Part shown: positions 8,990 through 17,043 of the stretch, piece by piece | Layout: each line of letters starts with the position of its first letter | Position numbering within the stretch: position 1 is the stretch's first letter | From: Rhizobium sp. | GTDB lineage: Bacteria; Pseudomonadota; Alphaproteobacteria; Rhizobiales; Rhizobiaceae | Reading direction: 5' to 3' | Assembly: GCA_029865885.1 (NCBI GenBank) | Contig: JARXAK010000117.1 | Span: 1-48,232, forward strand | DNA length: 48,232 bases | Made by a program: the position numbers and the translations under genes | The notes under the pieces: model-generated | Told to the model about the DNA's origin: nothing | Databases searched by the model: none | The model's input: only the letters and a program-made list of their open reading frames with translations

Positions 8990-10570
8990 GTGCCCGTTTC
9001 GACCGATGACACCGTGGTGGTGATCGGTGCCGGCATGGCAGGGCTGGCTGCCGCCGTCAGGCTCGCTGCTGCGGGCTATCGGGTCGTCGTCTGCGAGGCG
9101 CAGGCAGAGGCCGGCGGAAAGATGCGGCGTGTCGACGTCGGCGGTCAGGGCTTCGACGCCGGGCCGACCGTGCTGACGATGAAATGGGTGTTCGATGCGC
9201 TGTTTGCGTCTGCCGGGCTGAAGCTCGAGGAGGAGCTGACGCTGGTTGCATCCTCCGTCATTGCCCGCCACTACTGGCGGGGTGGCGCATGTCTTGACCT
9301 GCATGCCGATCCTGAGGAGACAGCCCGAGCCATTGCCGATTTCGCCGGGCGGCGCGAGGCTGAGGGCTATCGGCGGTTTGCGGCTGACAGCCGCCGGATC
9401 TTCGAGGTGTTGAAGGATAGCTTCATCGACGCTTCGCGGCCCAATCCTCTTTCGCTGTCGCGCCGTATCGGCCTTGGCCGCCCCGGAGACCTCTTCGCGA
9501 TCAAGCCCTTCGCCACACTCTGGTCGGCGCTCGGCGGCTACTTTTCGGATGTCAGGCTTCGCCAGCTCTTCGCACGCTACGCCACCTATTGCGGTTCTTC
9601 GCCCTATCTGTCTCCGGCGACGCTGATGTTGGTTGCCCATGTCGAGCAGGAGGGTGTCTGGACGATCAAGGGTGGCATCCGGGCGCTGGCCGGGCGGCTC
9701 GAAGACCTTGCCGTCTCGCTGGGGGTCGAATTCCGCTATGGCGACGCCGTGAGCGAAGTCGTGGTCGATCCCTCCCATCGGGGCGTTTCCGGCGTGCTCA
9801 CCCGGGGCGGTCGGCTGATCCATGCGCGACAGATCATCTATAATGGAGATGTGGCAGCACTTCCGCGCCTGTTGGGGGCGGCACCAGGCGGCCAGAAGGC
9901 TGAAGGGCAGCGGTCCCTTTCCGCGCTGGTCTCGTGCCGCCTCGCGGAGCCGGACGGTGTGCCTCTCGCCCACCATACGGTGTTCTTTTCCGACGACTAT
10001 CACGGCGAATTCGAAGCGATCTTTTCGCGTGGGCAGGCACCGGCGGACCCGACGGTCTATCTCTGTGCGCAGGATCGAGATGCTTTCGGTCTGCTACCGC
10101 AGGGGCATGACGGGCCGGAGCGCATCTACGCTCTGATGAACCTGCCGGCAAACGGTGATCGACATCGGTTCGATGAAAGTGAGGTCAGTGCATGTCTGAA
10201 GAGCATGGAAGCCAGGCTCGCGATCAACGGCCTCACCCTGTCGACACATCCGGCTCCGCCCAACATCACGACACCCGATCGCTTCGCGAGCCTCTATCCG
10301 GGGACGGGGGGCGCGCTTTACGGAGTGGCCTCGCACGGCTGGATGGCCTCCTTCGCCCGGTCGGGCTCCCAGGGGCCGGTTCCGGGCCTTTATCTCGCGG
10401 GCGGCAGCGTGCATCCGGGGCCGGGGCTGCCGATGGCGGCGATCTCGGGCCGGCTCGCGGCCGAAAGGTTGATGGCGGACCGGCCTTTGACCAGGCAGTC
10501 CCGCCCGGCGGCTATCACTGGTGGTATGTCGACGGAACAAGCGATTGCGGGCGTTTCGCCTTCACCGTGA
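8990..10570 (+). CDS. crtD: 1-hydroxycarotenoid 3,4-desaturase (methoxyneurosporene dehydrogenase) CrtD
   Basis: 526-residue FAD-dependent carotenoid desaturase. The GTG start at 8990 has AGGAGA 6 bases upstream. The dinucleotide fold VVIGAGMAGLAAA lies at 10-22; AGPTVLTMKWVFDALF near residue 60 distinguishes CrtD from CrtI. The C-terminal flavin motif GLYLAGGSVHPGPGLPMA is intact and the tail contains GGMSTE, seen in CrtD proteins. It diverges from crtE. Its last 85 or so bases also encode, in another frame, a conserved-looking part of CrtC. Confidence 0.94.
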   Translation: MPVSTDDTVVVIGAGMAGLAAAVRLAAAGYRVVVCEAQAEAGGKMRRVDVGGQGFDAGPTVLTMKWVFDALFASAGLKLEEELTLVASSVIARHYWRGGACLDLHADPEETARAIADFAGRREAEGYRRFAADSRRIFEVLKDSFIDASRPNPLSLSRRIGLGRPGDLFAIKPFATLWSALGGYFSDVRLRQLFARYATYCGSSPYLSPATLMLVAHVEQEGVWTIKGGIRALAGRLEDLAVSLGVEFRYGDAVSEVVVDPSHRGVSGVLTRGGRLIHARQIIYNGDVAALPRLLGAAPGGQKAEGQRSLSALVSCRLAEPDGVPLAHHTVFFSDDYHGEFEAIFSRGQAPADPTVYLCAQDRDAFGLLPQGHDGPERIYALMNLPANGDRHRFDESEVSACLKSMEARLAINGLTLSTHPAPPNITTPDRFASLYPGTGGALYGVASHGWMASFARSGSQGPVPGLYLAGGSVHPGPGLPMAAISGRLAAERLMADRPLTRQSRPAAITGGMSTEQAIAGVSPSP

Positions 10571-11418
10571 TCGCCTTTATCGGCTCGGTCTTTTCGCCCT
10601 ACTATCATCGGTCCGGTAGGCGCGATCCGCAGGCGCATGTCGCCTTCAACGTCGCGCTTTATGGGCCGGACGGACATGCCTGGGCGATGACCGAACGGGG
10701 GCGACGCTCCCTCAGCCGGGATCGGTCGACGCTGCAAATCGGCAAATCCTCCCTTCGGTTTGACGGGTCGGGTTTCACGATCTCCTTTAACGAGGTCTTC
10801 CTGCCCTGGCCGGGACAACGTCTGCTGCCCAAGCGCATGCGCGGCGAGATGCATCTGGCGCCAGCCTTCTCTGCGGATCAGAGCTATCACCTCGATGCGG
10901 CCGGGCGGCACATCTGGCAGCCCGTGGCGCCTGCCGGCCGCGTCAGCCTCTCCTGTGACGACCTGGCCAATGGTGGCTGGGTCGGGCAGGGCTATCACGA
11001 CATGAACTTCGGCAGCCGGCCGCTGGAAGCGGATTTTGCCGGCTGGGACTGGGCGCGCGGCGAGACGGCGGATGGCCGTGCGATCCTGCTTTACGATTCC
11101 GTTCTTTCAAGTGGCGTAAACAGCCGTTTCGGGCTGACCTATTCCACGAGCGGCGAGGCCCTGGAATTCGATCCACCGAGGCGGCAGGTGCTGAAGCGCG
11201 GTTTCTGGGGTGTGGATGGCGGCATTGCCTGTGACGAGGCGGCCTTGCCCGTGCTGCATGCCTCTTACGAGGATACGCCTTTCTATCGTCGGTCTCTGGT
11301 GGAGACTACGCTTGCTGGCGATCGGGTCGTGATGATGCATGAGACGCTTGATTGCCGGCGGCTCGCCATGCCGCTCGTCAGGCTGATGCTTCCCTTTCGC
11401 ATGCCGCGCAAAGGCTAG
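10192..11418 (+). CDS. crtC: Carotenoid 1,2-hydratase (hydroxyneurosporene synthase) CrtC, start uncertain
   Basis: Hydrates the end double bond of acyclic carotenoids (neurosporene, lycopene) to 1-hydroxy products. Family signatures are clear: IAFIGSVFSPYY, HVAFNVALYGPDG, WAMTERG, GYHDMNFGSRPLEADF. The start is a problem. The GTG at 10567 overlaps the crtD stop as GTGA and would give 283 residues, close to the annotated Rhodobacter length. However, the conserved stretch FDQAVPPGGYHWWYVDG, known upstream of this point in many CrtC proteins, is in frame from 10486, and the only ATG, GTG or TTG upstream of it in the open frame is the ATG at 10192, itself deep inside crtD and preceded by GAGG. 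The span given is the whole open frame; the first 98 residues are unlike CrtC. Confidence 0.85.
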   Translation: MSEEHGSQARDQRPHPVDTSGSAQHHDTRSLREPLSGDGGRALRSGLARLDGLLRPVGLPGAGSGPLSRGRQRASGAGAADGGDLGPARGRKVDGGPAFDQAVPPGGYHWWYVDGTSDCGRFAFTVIAFIGSVFSPYYHRSGRRDPQAHVAFNVALYGPDGHAWAMTERGRRSLSRDRSTLQIGKSSLRFDGSGFTISFNEVFLPWPGQRLLPKRMRGEMHLAPAFSADQSYHLDAAGRHIWQPVAPAGRVSLSCDDLANGGWVGQGYHDMNFGSRPLEADFAGWDWARGETADGRAILLYDSVLSSGVNSRFGLTYSTSGEALEFDPPRRQVLKRGFWGVDGGIACDEAALPVLHASYEDTPFYRRSLVETTLAGDRVVMMHETLDCRRLAMPLVRLMLPFRMPRKG

Positions 11419-11582
11419 CCGGTTTTCAGGTCGTCGTCTTCTTGCCGCCGCTCGGTTTCCCGGGCGCGGGCTTCGGCCTTCGTTTTCTCCTTCTTCAGGT
11501 CGCGCATCTGCCAGACATAGAAAGCGACGGCCAGGCTGAAGACAAAGATCGCTTCGATGATGCCGAAATAGTTCTCAAGCAA
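11415..11582 (-). CDS. Small single-helix membrane protein downstream of crtB
   Basis: Predicted 55-residue protein. A TTG at 11582 begins eight bases before the end of crtB (TTGCTTGA overlap) with GGAGAAGG about 9 bases upstream. The protein has one transmembrane helix (YFGIIEAIFVFSLAVAFYVW, split here only for reading) followed by a strongly charged Lys/Arg/Glu tail predicted to be helical. I do not recognise a named family; short proteins of this layout occur near crt genes in other phototrophs, from memory. A longer reading from 11645 lies inside crtB and is less likely. Its stop and the crtC stop share the same CTAG. Confidence 0.6.
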   Translation of the reverse strand: MLENYFGIIEAIFVFSLAVAFYVWQMRDLKKEKTKAEARARETERRQEDDDLKTG

Positions 11583-12744
11583 GGCCTGCCACCTTCTCCC
11601 GCGCAGCCTCTCGGCGTTTGCGCGTTTCAAGACGGGCCTCCGCATGAAGCCTGAGCAGAATATCGGTAACCCGTCCGACTGTCGTTTCCCCTTCGGTCTC
11701 GGGTTCTTGGCTGCGCTCAGAAACCGCGCTCTCTTTGCGCACGCTGCTCAGTGTCACCAGAGAGCGGGCAACAGGTTCGGTTCCCGCATGGAGGTCTCGC
11801 ACGGCGGTCGCCGTCCAGCGGTTGTCCTCGCGCCGCGCCTTGAGCAGGAGGCCAAGCTTGGTGCCCAGCCCCGTCGTCGCCCGGTGGTTGACGCTGTCAT
11901 ATCCGTTGGCCGCGATGCCCTGACCGATCGCTTCATACACCAGAGCCGCCGTGCGGATCGCGTGACGACAGGGTTTCGGCAGGCTCAAGATGCCGGCATG
12001 GCCGAGCCGGTAATGGCGGGCGGCTTCGTCGAGCAGTCGGTTCACCACGATGCCGAGTGCAGGCGAAAAGCTTGGATCGCGCAGGAATGCGTCTGCGTCG
12101 ACACCCTGTTCCTCGAGCCAGTCGAGGGGGAGATAGAGGCGGCCGTTTCGCGCATCCTCGCCGACGTCCCGGGCGATGTTTGTCAGCTGCATGGCGATGC
12201 CCAGGTCTGCGGCTCGCGAAAGGGCCGCACGGTCGCTGACGCCCATGACCGAGGCCATCATCAGGCCAACGCTTGCGGCAACGCAGGTTGCATAGGCCTT
12301 CACGTCGTCGATGGTTGCATGGCGCCGTCCTTCAAGATCCATCGCAAAGCCGTCTAGCAGCGCTTCTACGACAGGCTTGGCGATCGCGTGTTGATGCACG
12401 ACGCGGGCAAAGGCGCGGTCGCAGGCAAAAGGCGCGGGATCGCCCTGATAGATGAGGTCGAGGCGTTCGCGCAGGCGCAAGAGTGCCGGCATGCCGCTTC
12501 TCGGGTCATCGATGAGATCGTCGGAATGGCGGCAGAAGGCGTAGAGCGCACGGGCGGCCTCGCGGGTCTGTTCCGGCAGGAGAAGCGAGGCGAGATGGAA
12601 GGATTTCGAGCCCCGGCGGATTGCCGCCGAGCAGGCTTTCTGATCCTCGAAGTCGCCGGAAAAGCCGTAGTTCAGCAGGATCGGTCGGCGTGTGAGGGGA
12701 CGAGCGAGCAGGCTGTCGACGGCGGCACTGTCGGGAAGGGTCAT
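11575..12744 (-). CDS. crtB: Phytoene synthase CrtB
   Basis: 389-residue enzyme that condenses two GGPP to phytoene. Both Asp-rich motifs are visible: RHSDDLIDD near residue 90 and NIARDVGEDARNGRLYLP near 200-215. The ATG at 12744 overlaps the crtI stop (ATGA). The catalytic domain ends near residue 330; the last 60 or so residues are a hydrophilic, charged extension (SERSQEPETEGE, then a Leu/Arg-rich helix), longer than usual for this family of about 340 residues. It is followed by the overlapping small membrane protein gene. Confidence 0.95.
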   Translation of the reverse strand: MTLPDSAAVDSLLARPLTRRPILLNYGFSGDFEDQKACSAAIRRGSKSFHLASLLLPEQTREAARALYAFCRHSDDLIDDPRSGMPALLRLRERLDLIYQGDPAPFACDRAFARVVHQHAIAKPVVEALLDGFAMDLEGRRHATIDDVKAYATCVAASVGLMMASVMGVSDRAALSRAADLGIAMQLTNIARDVGEDARNGRLYLPLDWLEEQGVDADAFLRDPSFSPALGIVVNRLLDEAARHYRLGHAGILSLPKPCRHAIRTAALVYEAIGQGIAANGYDSVNHRATTGLGTKLGLLLKARREDNRWTATAVRDLHAGTEPVARSLVTLSSVRKESAVSERSQEPETEGETTVGRVTDILLRLHAEARLETRKRREAAREKVAGLA

Positions 12745-14312
12745 GGACGCGTCTCCCGTGTCTGGCGATGCCAGGTCTCGGCCAGGATGCTGGCCGGATC
12801 CGGCACCAGATCGGCGACGATCCGGGCTGACGACACGACGCCCGGCAGCCCGGCACCGGGATGTGTGCCGGCACCGCAGAGGAAGAGATTGTCGAGTTCT
12901 TCGCTTCTGTTGTGCGGTCGGAACCAGGCGCTCTGGAAGAGCTTCGGTTCCAGCGCAAAGGCGGCCCCCTGCCAGGAGAGCAGGCGATCCCTGAAATCGA
13001 GTGGTGTGGCAATGCGCGAGGTGACGATGTGGCGGGAGAGATCCGGCAGGACGGTTTCTTCCAGCCGCTTTTCGACCTTCCGGCGATATCCTTCGGCGGC
13101 TTCCGTCCAGTCGGTTCCGCTTTGCAGATTGGGCACGGGGCTCAGAACATAGAAGGCATCGCATCCCGTCGGGGCCAGAGATGGGTCGCTTGCGGTTGGG
13201 CGATGGAGATAAAGACTGAAATCCTCGGCGAGACGATGATTGCGGAAGATGTCGTCGAGCAGGCCGCGATAACGCGGCCCAAACAGCATGGTGTGGTGCA
13301 GGACGTCCTCATAGCGCCTGTTCGTGCCGAAATACCAGACGAATAGGCTCATGGAGTAGTCGCCGCTCAAGAGCTTCCGGTCGGTCCAACGCTGGCGGGG
13401 ATGGGCCTTCAGAAGTTTGCCGTAGGTGGTGGCCGGATCGGCGTTGGAGACCACGATATCCGCCGTGAGCCGCTCGCCGGACGCCAGCCGCACGCCGGTT
13501 GCTCGGCGCCCTTCCGTCTCGATCTCGGTGACCGTTTCCTTGAGCCGGATGCGTCCGCCATTCCGTGTGACGAGCGAGGCAATGCCGCGCACCAGCGCGT
13601 TGGTGCCGCCGACCGCGTGATGCACGCCGTATTTTCCTTCGAGATGGGCAATCAGGCAGTAGAAGGAGGTCGCGGAGAAGGGATTGCCGCCGATCAAGAG
13701 CGGGTGAAAGGAAAAGAGCGTCCTCAGCTTGTCGCTGCGAAAGTGTTTCGAGACCACAGAATAGACCGACCGGTAACCGCCGAGGCGGACGAGCCCGGCC
13801 AGCGTCTTGGCCGTGAAGAGCAGGCTGTGAAAGGGCTTGTGCGCCAGTTGTTCGAAGGCGACTTCATAGATGCGGCGGCTCTCGTCGAGAAAACTGCGAT
13901 AGCCGGCAACATCGCGCGGTTCGATCCGGGCGATCTGGGCCTCCATGTCGGCCCGGTCGCCGGAATAGTCGAAGACCGTGCCGTCGTCGAAGCGAACCCG
14001 GTAGAAGGGGGTGTTCGGCCTGAGCGTGACATCATCGCTCAATTGGCCGCCACAATCCCGCCAGAGGTTTTCGAAGAGCCAGGGCGCCGTGATGATCGTC
14101 GGACCGGCATCGAAGGTGAAACCGTCCTGGCGGTGGGCATAGGCACGGCCGCCCGGTTCGTCCAGCGGGTCGAGGATCGTGACGCGGTAGCCCTTGGCGC
14201 CGAGCAGGGCGCCGGTGGCAAGCCCGCCGACGCCGGCGCCGATGACCACTGCATGGGGTCGGTTGTCGATGGGATCAGGTCTCGGTTTGGCAAAGCGGCC
14301 GGCGATGTTCAT
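12741..14312 (-). CDS. crtI: Phytoene desaturase CrtI
   Basis: 523-residue FAD-dependent desaturase that introduces three or four double bonds into phytoene to give neurosporene or lycopene. The dinucleotide fold VVIGAGVGGLATGALL is at 23-38, AGPTIITAPWLF at about 74, and the C-terminal motif LFLCGAGTHPGAGLPGV near 485. It is separated from CrtD by the ITAPWLF motif in place of LTMKWVF. Start MNIAGRFAKP at 14312 overlaps the bchO stop (ATGA), and its stop overlaps the crtB start. The number of desaturation steps cannot be read from the sequence. Confidence 0.95.
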   Translation of the reverse strand: MNIAGRFAKPRPDPIDNRPHAVVIGAGVGGLATGALLGAKGYRVTILDPLDEPGGRAYAHRQDGFTFDAGPTIITAPWLFENLWRDCGGQLSDDVTLRPNTPFYRVRFDDGTVFDYSGDRADMEAQIARIEPRDVAGYRSFLDESRRIYEVAFEQLAHKPFHSLLFTAKTLAGLVRLGGYRSVYSVVSKHFRSDKLRTLFSFHPLLIGGNPFSATSFYCLIAHLEGKYGVHHAVGGTNALVRGIASLVTRNGGRIRLKETVTEIETEGRRATGVRLASGERLTADIVVSNADPATTYGKLLKAHPRQRWTDRKLLSGDYSMSLFVWYFGTNRRYEDVLHHTMLFGPRYRGLLDDIFRNHRLAEDFSLYLHRPTASDPSLAPTGCDAFYVLSPVPNLQSGTDWTEAAEGYRRKVEKRLEETVLPDLSRHIVTSRIATPLDFRDRLLSWQGAAFALEPKLFQSAWFRPHNRSEELDNLFLCGAGTHPGAGLPGVVSSARIVADLVPDPASILAETWHRQTRETRP

Positions 14313-15217
14313 GCTGCGTCCGCTCCATCGGCTCTCTGTTTTCCGATCGCCTCATCAAGCCAGCGTATGACGTCGTCGGCACGGCATTCGTGCAGCAGGT
14401 GACCGCCGCGATCGGTCAGCACCAGCCGGCTGCCGGGCGCTTGCCTTGCCGCATGAACAGAGTTTTCGATCGGCACCATGGGATCATCCTTCGCCGCGAT
14501 CAGCGTCATGGGGAAGGGCAGCCGTTGCAGGGTGGCATCGAAGCGCGACAAATCCCAGGCCGCCATCATGCCGAGCGCGCCCCGGACATGGGCCGGGGAG
14601 GCAAGCAGCATGCGGTAGATCGCCCTGCCTTGCTCGTCGATCGGAGAGCCGGTGGCGGTAAGCAGGTTCCCACCGAGCGGCGTCACCCGCGACATCAGCG
14701 AAAACATCGAGGCGGAAAAGGGATTGGCGAAGAGCGCCTTGGCGAGGGGGGAAAAGAGCGCATTGCCCCGGATCGGCAAAAATGCGCCGTTGAGGCCGAT
14801 GACATGACGCGGCACGGCGGAGGCCTTGCTGGCTGCGAGTGTCACGGCGATCGCCGCACCTGCCGAATGTCCGAGGATCACGGCGGGGCAGCGATCCAGT
14901 TGGGAGAGCAACTCCGTCAGGGCCTGCACCATGCCCGGCAGCGAGAGATCGGGTGATCCGCGCGGGCGGGTGAAGCCGTGTCCCGGCAGGTCGGGTGCCA
15001 CGACGCGGAAGCGCGTCGACAACAGTGGCAAGAGATGGCGCCAGGAGTGAGACGCGGCACCGGTGCCGTGCAGCAGCAGGATCAGCGGTGCGCTTTCCGG
15101 ACCTGCTATCTGGACGTGCCAGTCGCAGGCATTGGTCTTGAGGAACTGGCTCGCGTTGCGGTTCGGCCAGTCGAGGCCATCGGTCGCCCAGTCCAGTCGG
15201 TCCCGTCCGAGGCTCAT
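14309..15217 (-). CDS. bchO: Alpha/beta hydrolase BchO of the magnesium chelatase operon
   Basis: 302-residue alpha/beta hydrolase. It shows the oxyanion segment LLLHGTGAASHSW near residue 48, the nucleophile elbow GHSAGAA near 117, and a C-terminal Asp (AKDDPMVP) and His (DRGGHLLHE), so the catalytic triad looks intact. BchO always travels with bchI and bchD but its reaction is not established. Start MSLGRDRLDW at 15217 overlaps the bchD stop (ATGA). It is coupled to crtI downstream, a join not found in Rhodobacter, where crtI heads a separate operon. Confidence 0.93.
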   Translation of the reverse strand: MSLGRDRLDWATDGLDWPNRNASQFLKTNACDWHVQIAGPESAPLILLLHGTGAASHSWRHLLPLLSTRFRVVAPDLPGHGFTRPRGSPDLSLPGMVQALTELLSQLDRCPAVILGHSAGAAIAVTLAASKASAVPRHVIGLNGAFLPIRGNALFSPLAKALFANPFSASMFSLMSRVTPLGGNLLTATGSPIDEQGRAIYRMLLASPAHVRGALGMMAAWDLSRFDATLQRLPFPMTLIAAKDDPMVPIENSVHAARQAPGSRLVLTDRGGHLLHECRADDVIRWLDEAIGKQRADGADAA

Positions 15218-17043
15218 GCGCGGGCCTCCTGCATGGAACGGTCGACCAGATGTGAGACCCGGCCGGCATCTGCCTTCCGCAACACATGCAGGTCGGCACC
15301 CAAGAGAGCGGCGAGGTTGGTCACGCTTTCGCGCGGACGCCGAGCGATATCGATGCAGATCGTCTTGAACTCCCTTGCCTTGCACGTCCCGGCAAGGCGT
15401 GTGAGCTCTTCGCCGGCCAGTACCCTATCGGGGGTTCCGTCGAGTGCGATATTGCCGCTGCCGTCGGTCAGGAGTACCAGCACCGGGCTGCTCCCCCGAC
15501 GCTCGACAGAAAGCGCAAGCTCAAGCCCCGCCTTGAGACCGGCTGCAAGGGGGGTGGGGCCTCCGCCCGGGAGAGCGGCGAGCTTGCGTTTGGCGGCGGT
15601 GAGCGACCGGGTCGGCGGCAACAGGAGCTCGGCGCCTTTGCCCCTGAAGGCGATGAGGGCTACTTCGTCGCGGCGGATATAGCAGCGCGCCAGCAGTTGT
15701 TCGATCGTGCCCTTGGTTTCGCCCAGTCGTCCCAGCGCTGTCGACCCGGACGCGTCGACAACGAAGATCGCCGTCGACGGAGCGGCATGGCGAAGGCGGA
15801 CATAGCGGAAATCGTCACGGGTGACGAAGGCACGCGGTGCGGCCGACGGAGCGGCGTTTGTGGTGCCGAGGGCCGCACGCTGTGCTGCCCGGATCCGCTG
15901 GAAGGGGGCAGCCGCACGCAGGGTCGCGATGATATCAGGCCGGGCTTCCGGATGTGGTGGCGCAAGGCCGATGCCGAAGGGGCGACCGCGGCGTGCGTTT
16001 TTCCGCAGGCTGCCGGATTTGCCGGCCGAGCCTGGACTGCGCGTCGGACGCTGCGCAACGGTCAGCCAGGGATCGGCCGAGAGTGCGCCGGCCTGAACGG
16101 CGGCCAGCATTTCGGTCATCGTATCGAGCTGTGTCGGCTTGCCTTCGTCGGTGTTTCCGTTGGCGTCTGCCATATCCCCGGAGGTGTGCTGCTCGTCCCG
16201 TTGCTCGTCAGCCGACGGAGGGGGCGGGGGAGGTTCGTCTGCATCCGTCTGAGCCGTCTCCGCTTGCTGGGAAAGGCGCAGGCCGAGGCACAGGCGAAGG
16301 GCGGTGAGAGCATCACCCTCTTGCACGCTTGCTCGGCCGTTATGTGATGCCAGAAGTCGGGCGATGCGGGCCAGATGCGCCAGAATGCGCGGTGACCGAT
16401 GGCCGGCCATCTGGGACAAGGTGGCCAGCCCCTTCAGCAGGCGGTCGTCAATCGTCACACCGCGCCACCCGCCGTATTGCACCAGGGCGCGTTCCGTTTG
16501 TCCCGCATCGTCGCTCACGTGATGCCAGGCGATGCCATCGAGATCGACCCGCAAAGCGAGCCTGTCGCCAAGCGTATTGGAGAGTGCCGTTTCGTCGTCG
16601 AGGGACTCGTCGATGGCGACCAGCAGGAAACCCTTGTCCGCCGGTTGATCGATCGCGTTTGCGACGATCGCGGCCAGCGAAGGATCGAGACGCTCGGCCA
16701 TGGGAACGAGGAGCACGCCATCGTCGGCTCTTTCCAGAAGGCCCTGCTGGCGATGGAGCCTGCCCATGGCGGCGGTCGCCGAGAGATCGATACCGCCCGT
16801 CAGGTTGGACATCGAGCTGCCCGGCGGAAGCCGGGTCCAGCGGATGCAAGGGCCCAGTCGCTCCTGCAGACGGGCCAGGAAGAGATCGCGCACGCCGCCC
16901 GAGCGTGCCTTGAGCCAGAGACCGCCAAGCCCGGGGCTGCCGAGGCAGACAAGCTCGATCGCCAGCTGCGCATCCGCCCAGAGCTCGTGACCTCTGTCAT
17001 CCAAGGCCTTGTCATAGGCATCGTGCGGGCCGAGTTCAGCCAT
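15214..17043 (-). CDS. bchD: Magnesium chelatase subunit D
   Basis: 609-residue subunit that with BchI forms the AAA+ motor inserting Mg2+ into protoporphyrin IX together with BchH (not in this window). An N-terminal AAA-like domain without a good Walker A motif (1-270) is joined by an acidic, Pro-rich linker (EPPPPPPSADEQ) to a C-terminal von Willebrand A domain with the MIDAS motif FVVDASGSTA. Start MAELGPHDAYD at 17043 overlaps the bchI end by 8 bases (ATGGCTGA). This domain order and length are normal for BchD. Confidence 0.96.
   Translation of the reverse strand: MAELGPHDAYDKALDDRGHELWADAQLAIELVCLGSPGLGGLWLKARSGGVRDLFLARLQERLGPCIRWTRLPPGSSMSNLTGGIDLSATAAMGRLHRQQGLLERADDGVLLVPMAERLDPSLAAIVANAIDQPADKGFLLVAIDESLDDETALSNTLGDRLALRVDLDGIAWHHVSDDAGQTERALVQYGGWRGVTIDDRLLKGLATLSQMAGHRSPRILAHLARIARLLASHNGRASVQEGDALTALRLCLGLRLSQQAETAQTDADEPPPPPPSADEQRDEQHTSGDMADANGNTDEGKPTQLDTMTEMLAAVQAGALSADPWLTVAQRPTRSPGSAGKSGSLRKNARRGRPFGIGLAPPHPEARPDIIATLRAAAPFQRIRAAQRAALGTTNAAPSAAPRAFVTRDDFRYVRLRHAAPSTAIFVVDASGSTALGRLGETKGTIEQLLARCYIRRDEVALIAFRGKGAELLLPPTRSLTAAKRKLAALPGGGPTPLAAGLKAGLELALSVERRGSSPVLVLLTDGSGNIALDGTPDRVLAGEELTRLAGTCKAREFKTICIDIARRPRESVTNLAALLGADLHVLRKADAGRVSHLVDRSMQEARA

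Noticed and set aside
8690-10003. Long minus-strand open frame (437 codons) opposite crtD
   Set aside because: Antisense shadow of crtD crossing the promoter and crtE start; no recognisable domain.
13401-14402. Plus-strand open frame (333 codons) opposite crtI
   Set aside because: Crosses the crtI/bchO junction and lacks a ribosome site or family features.
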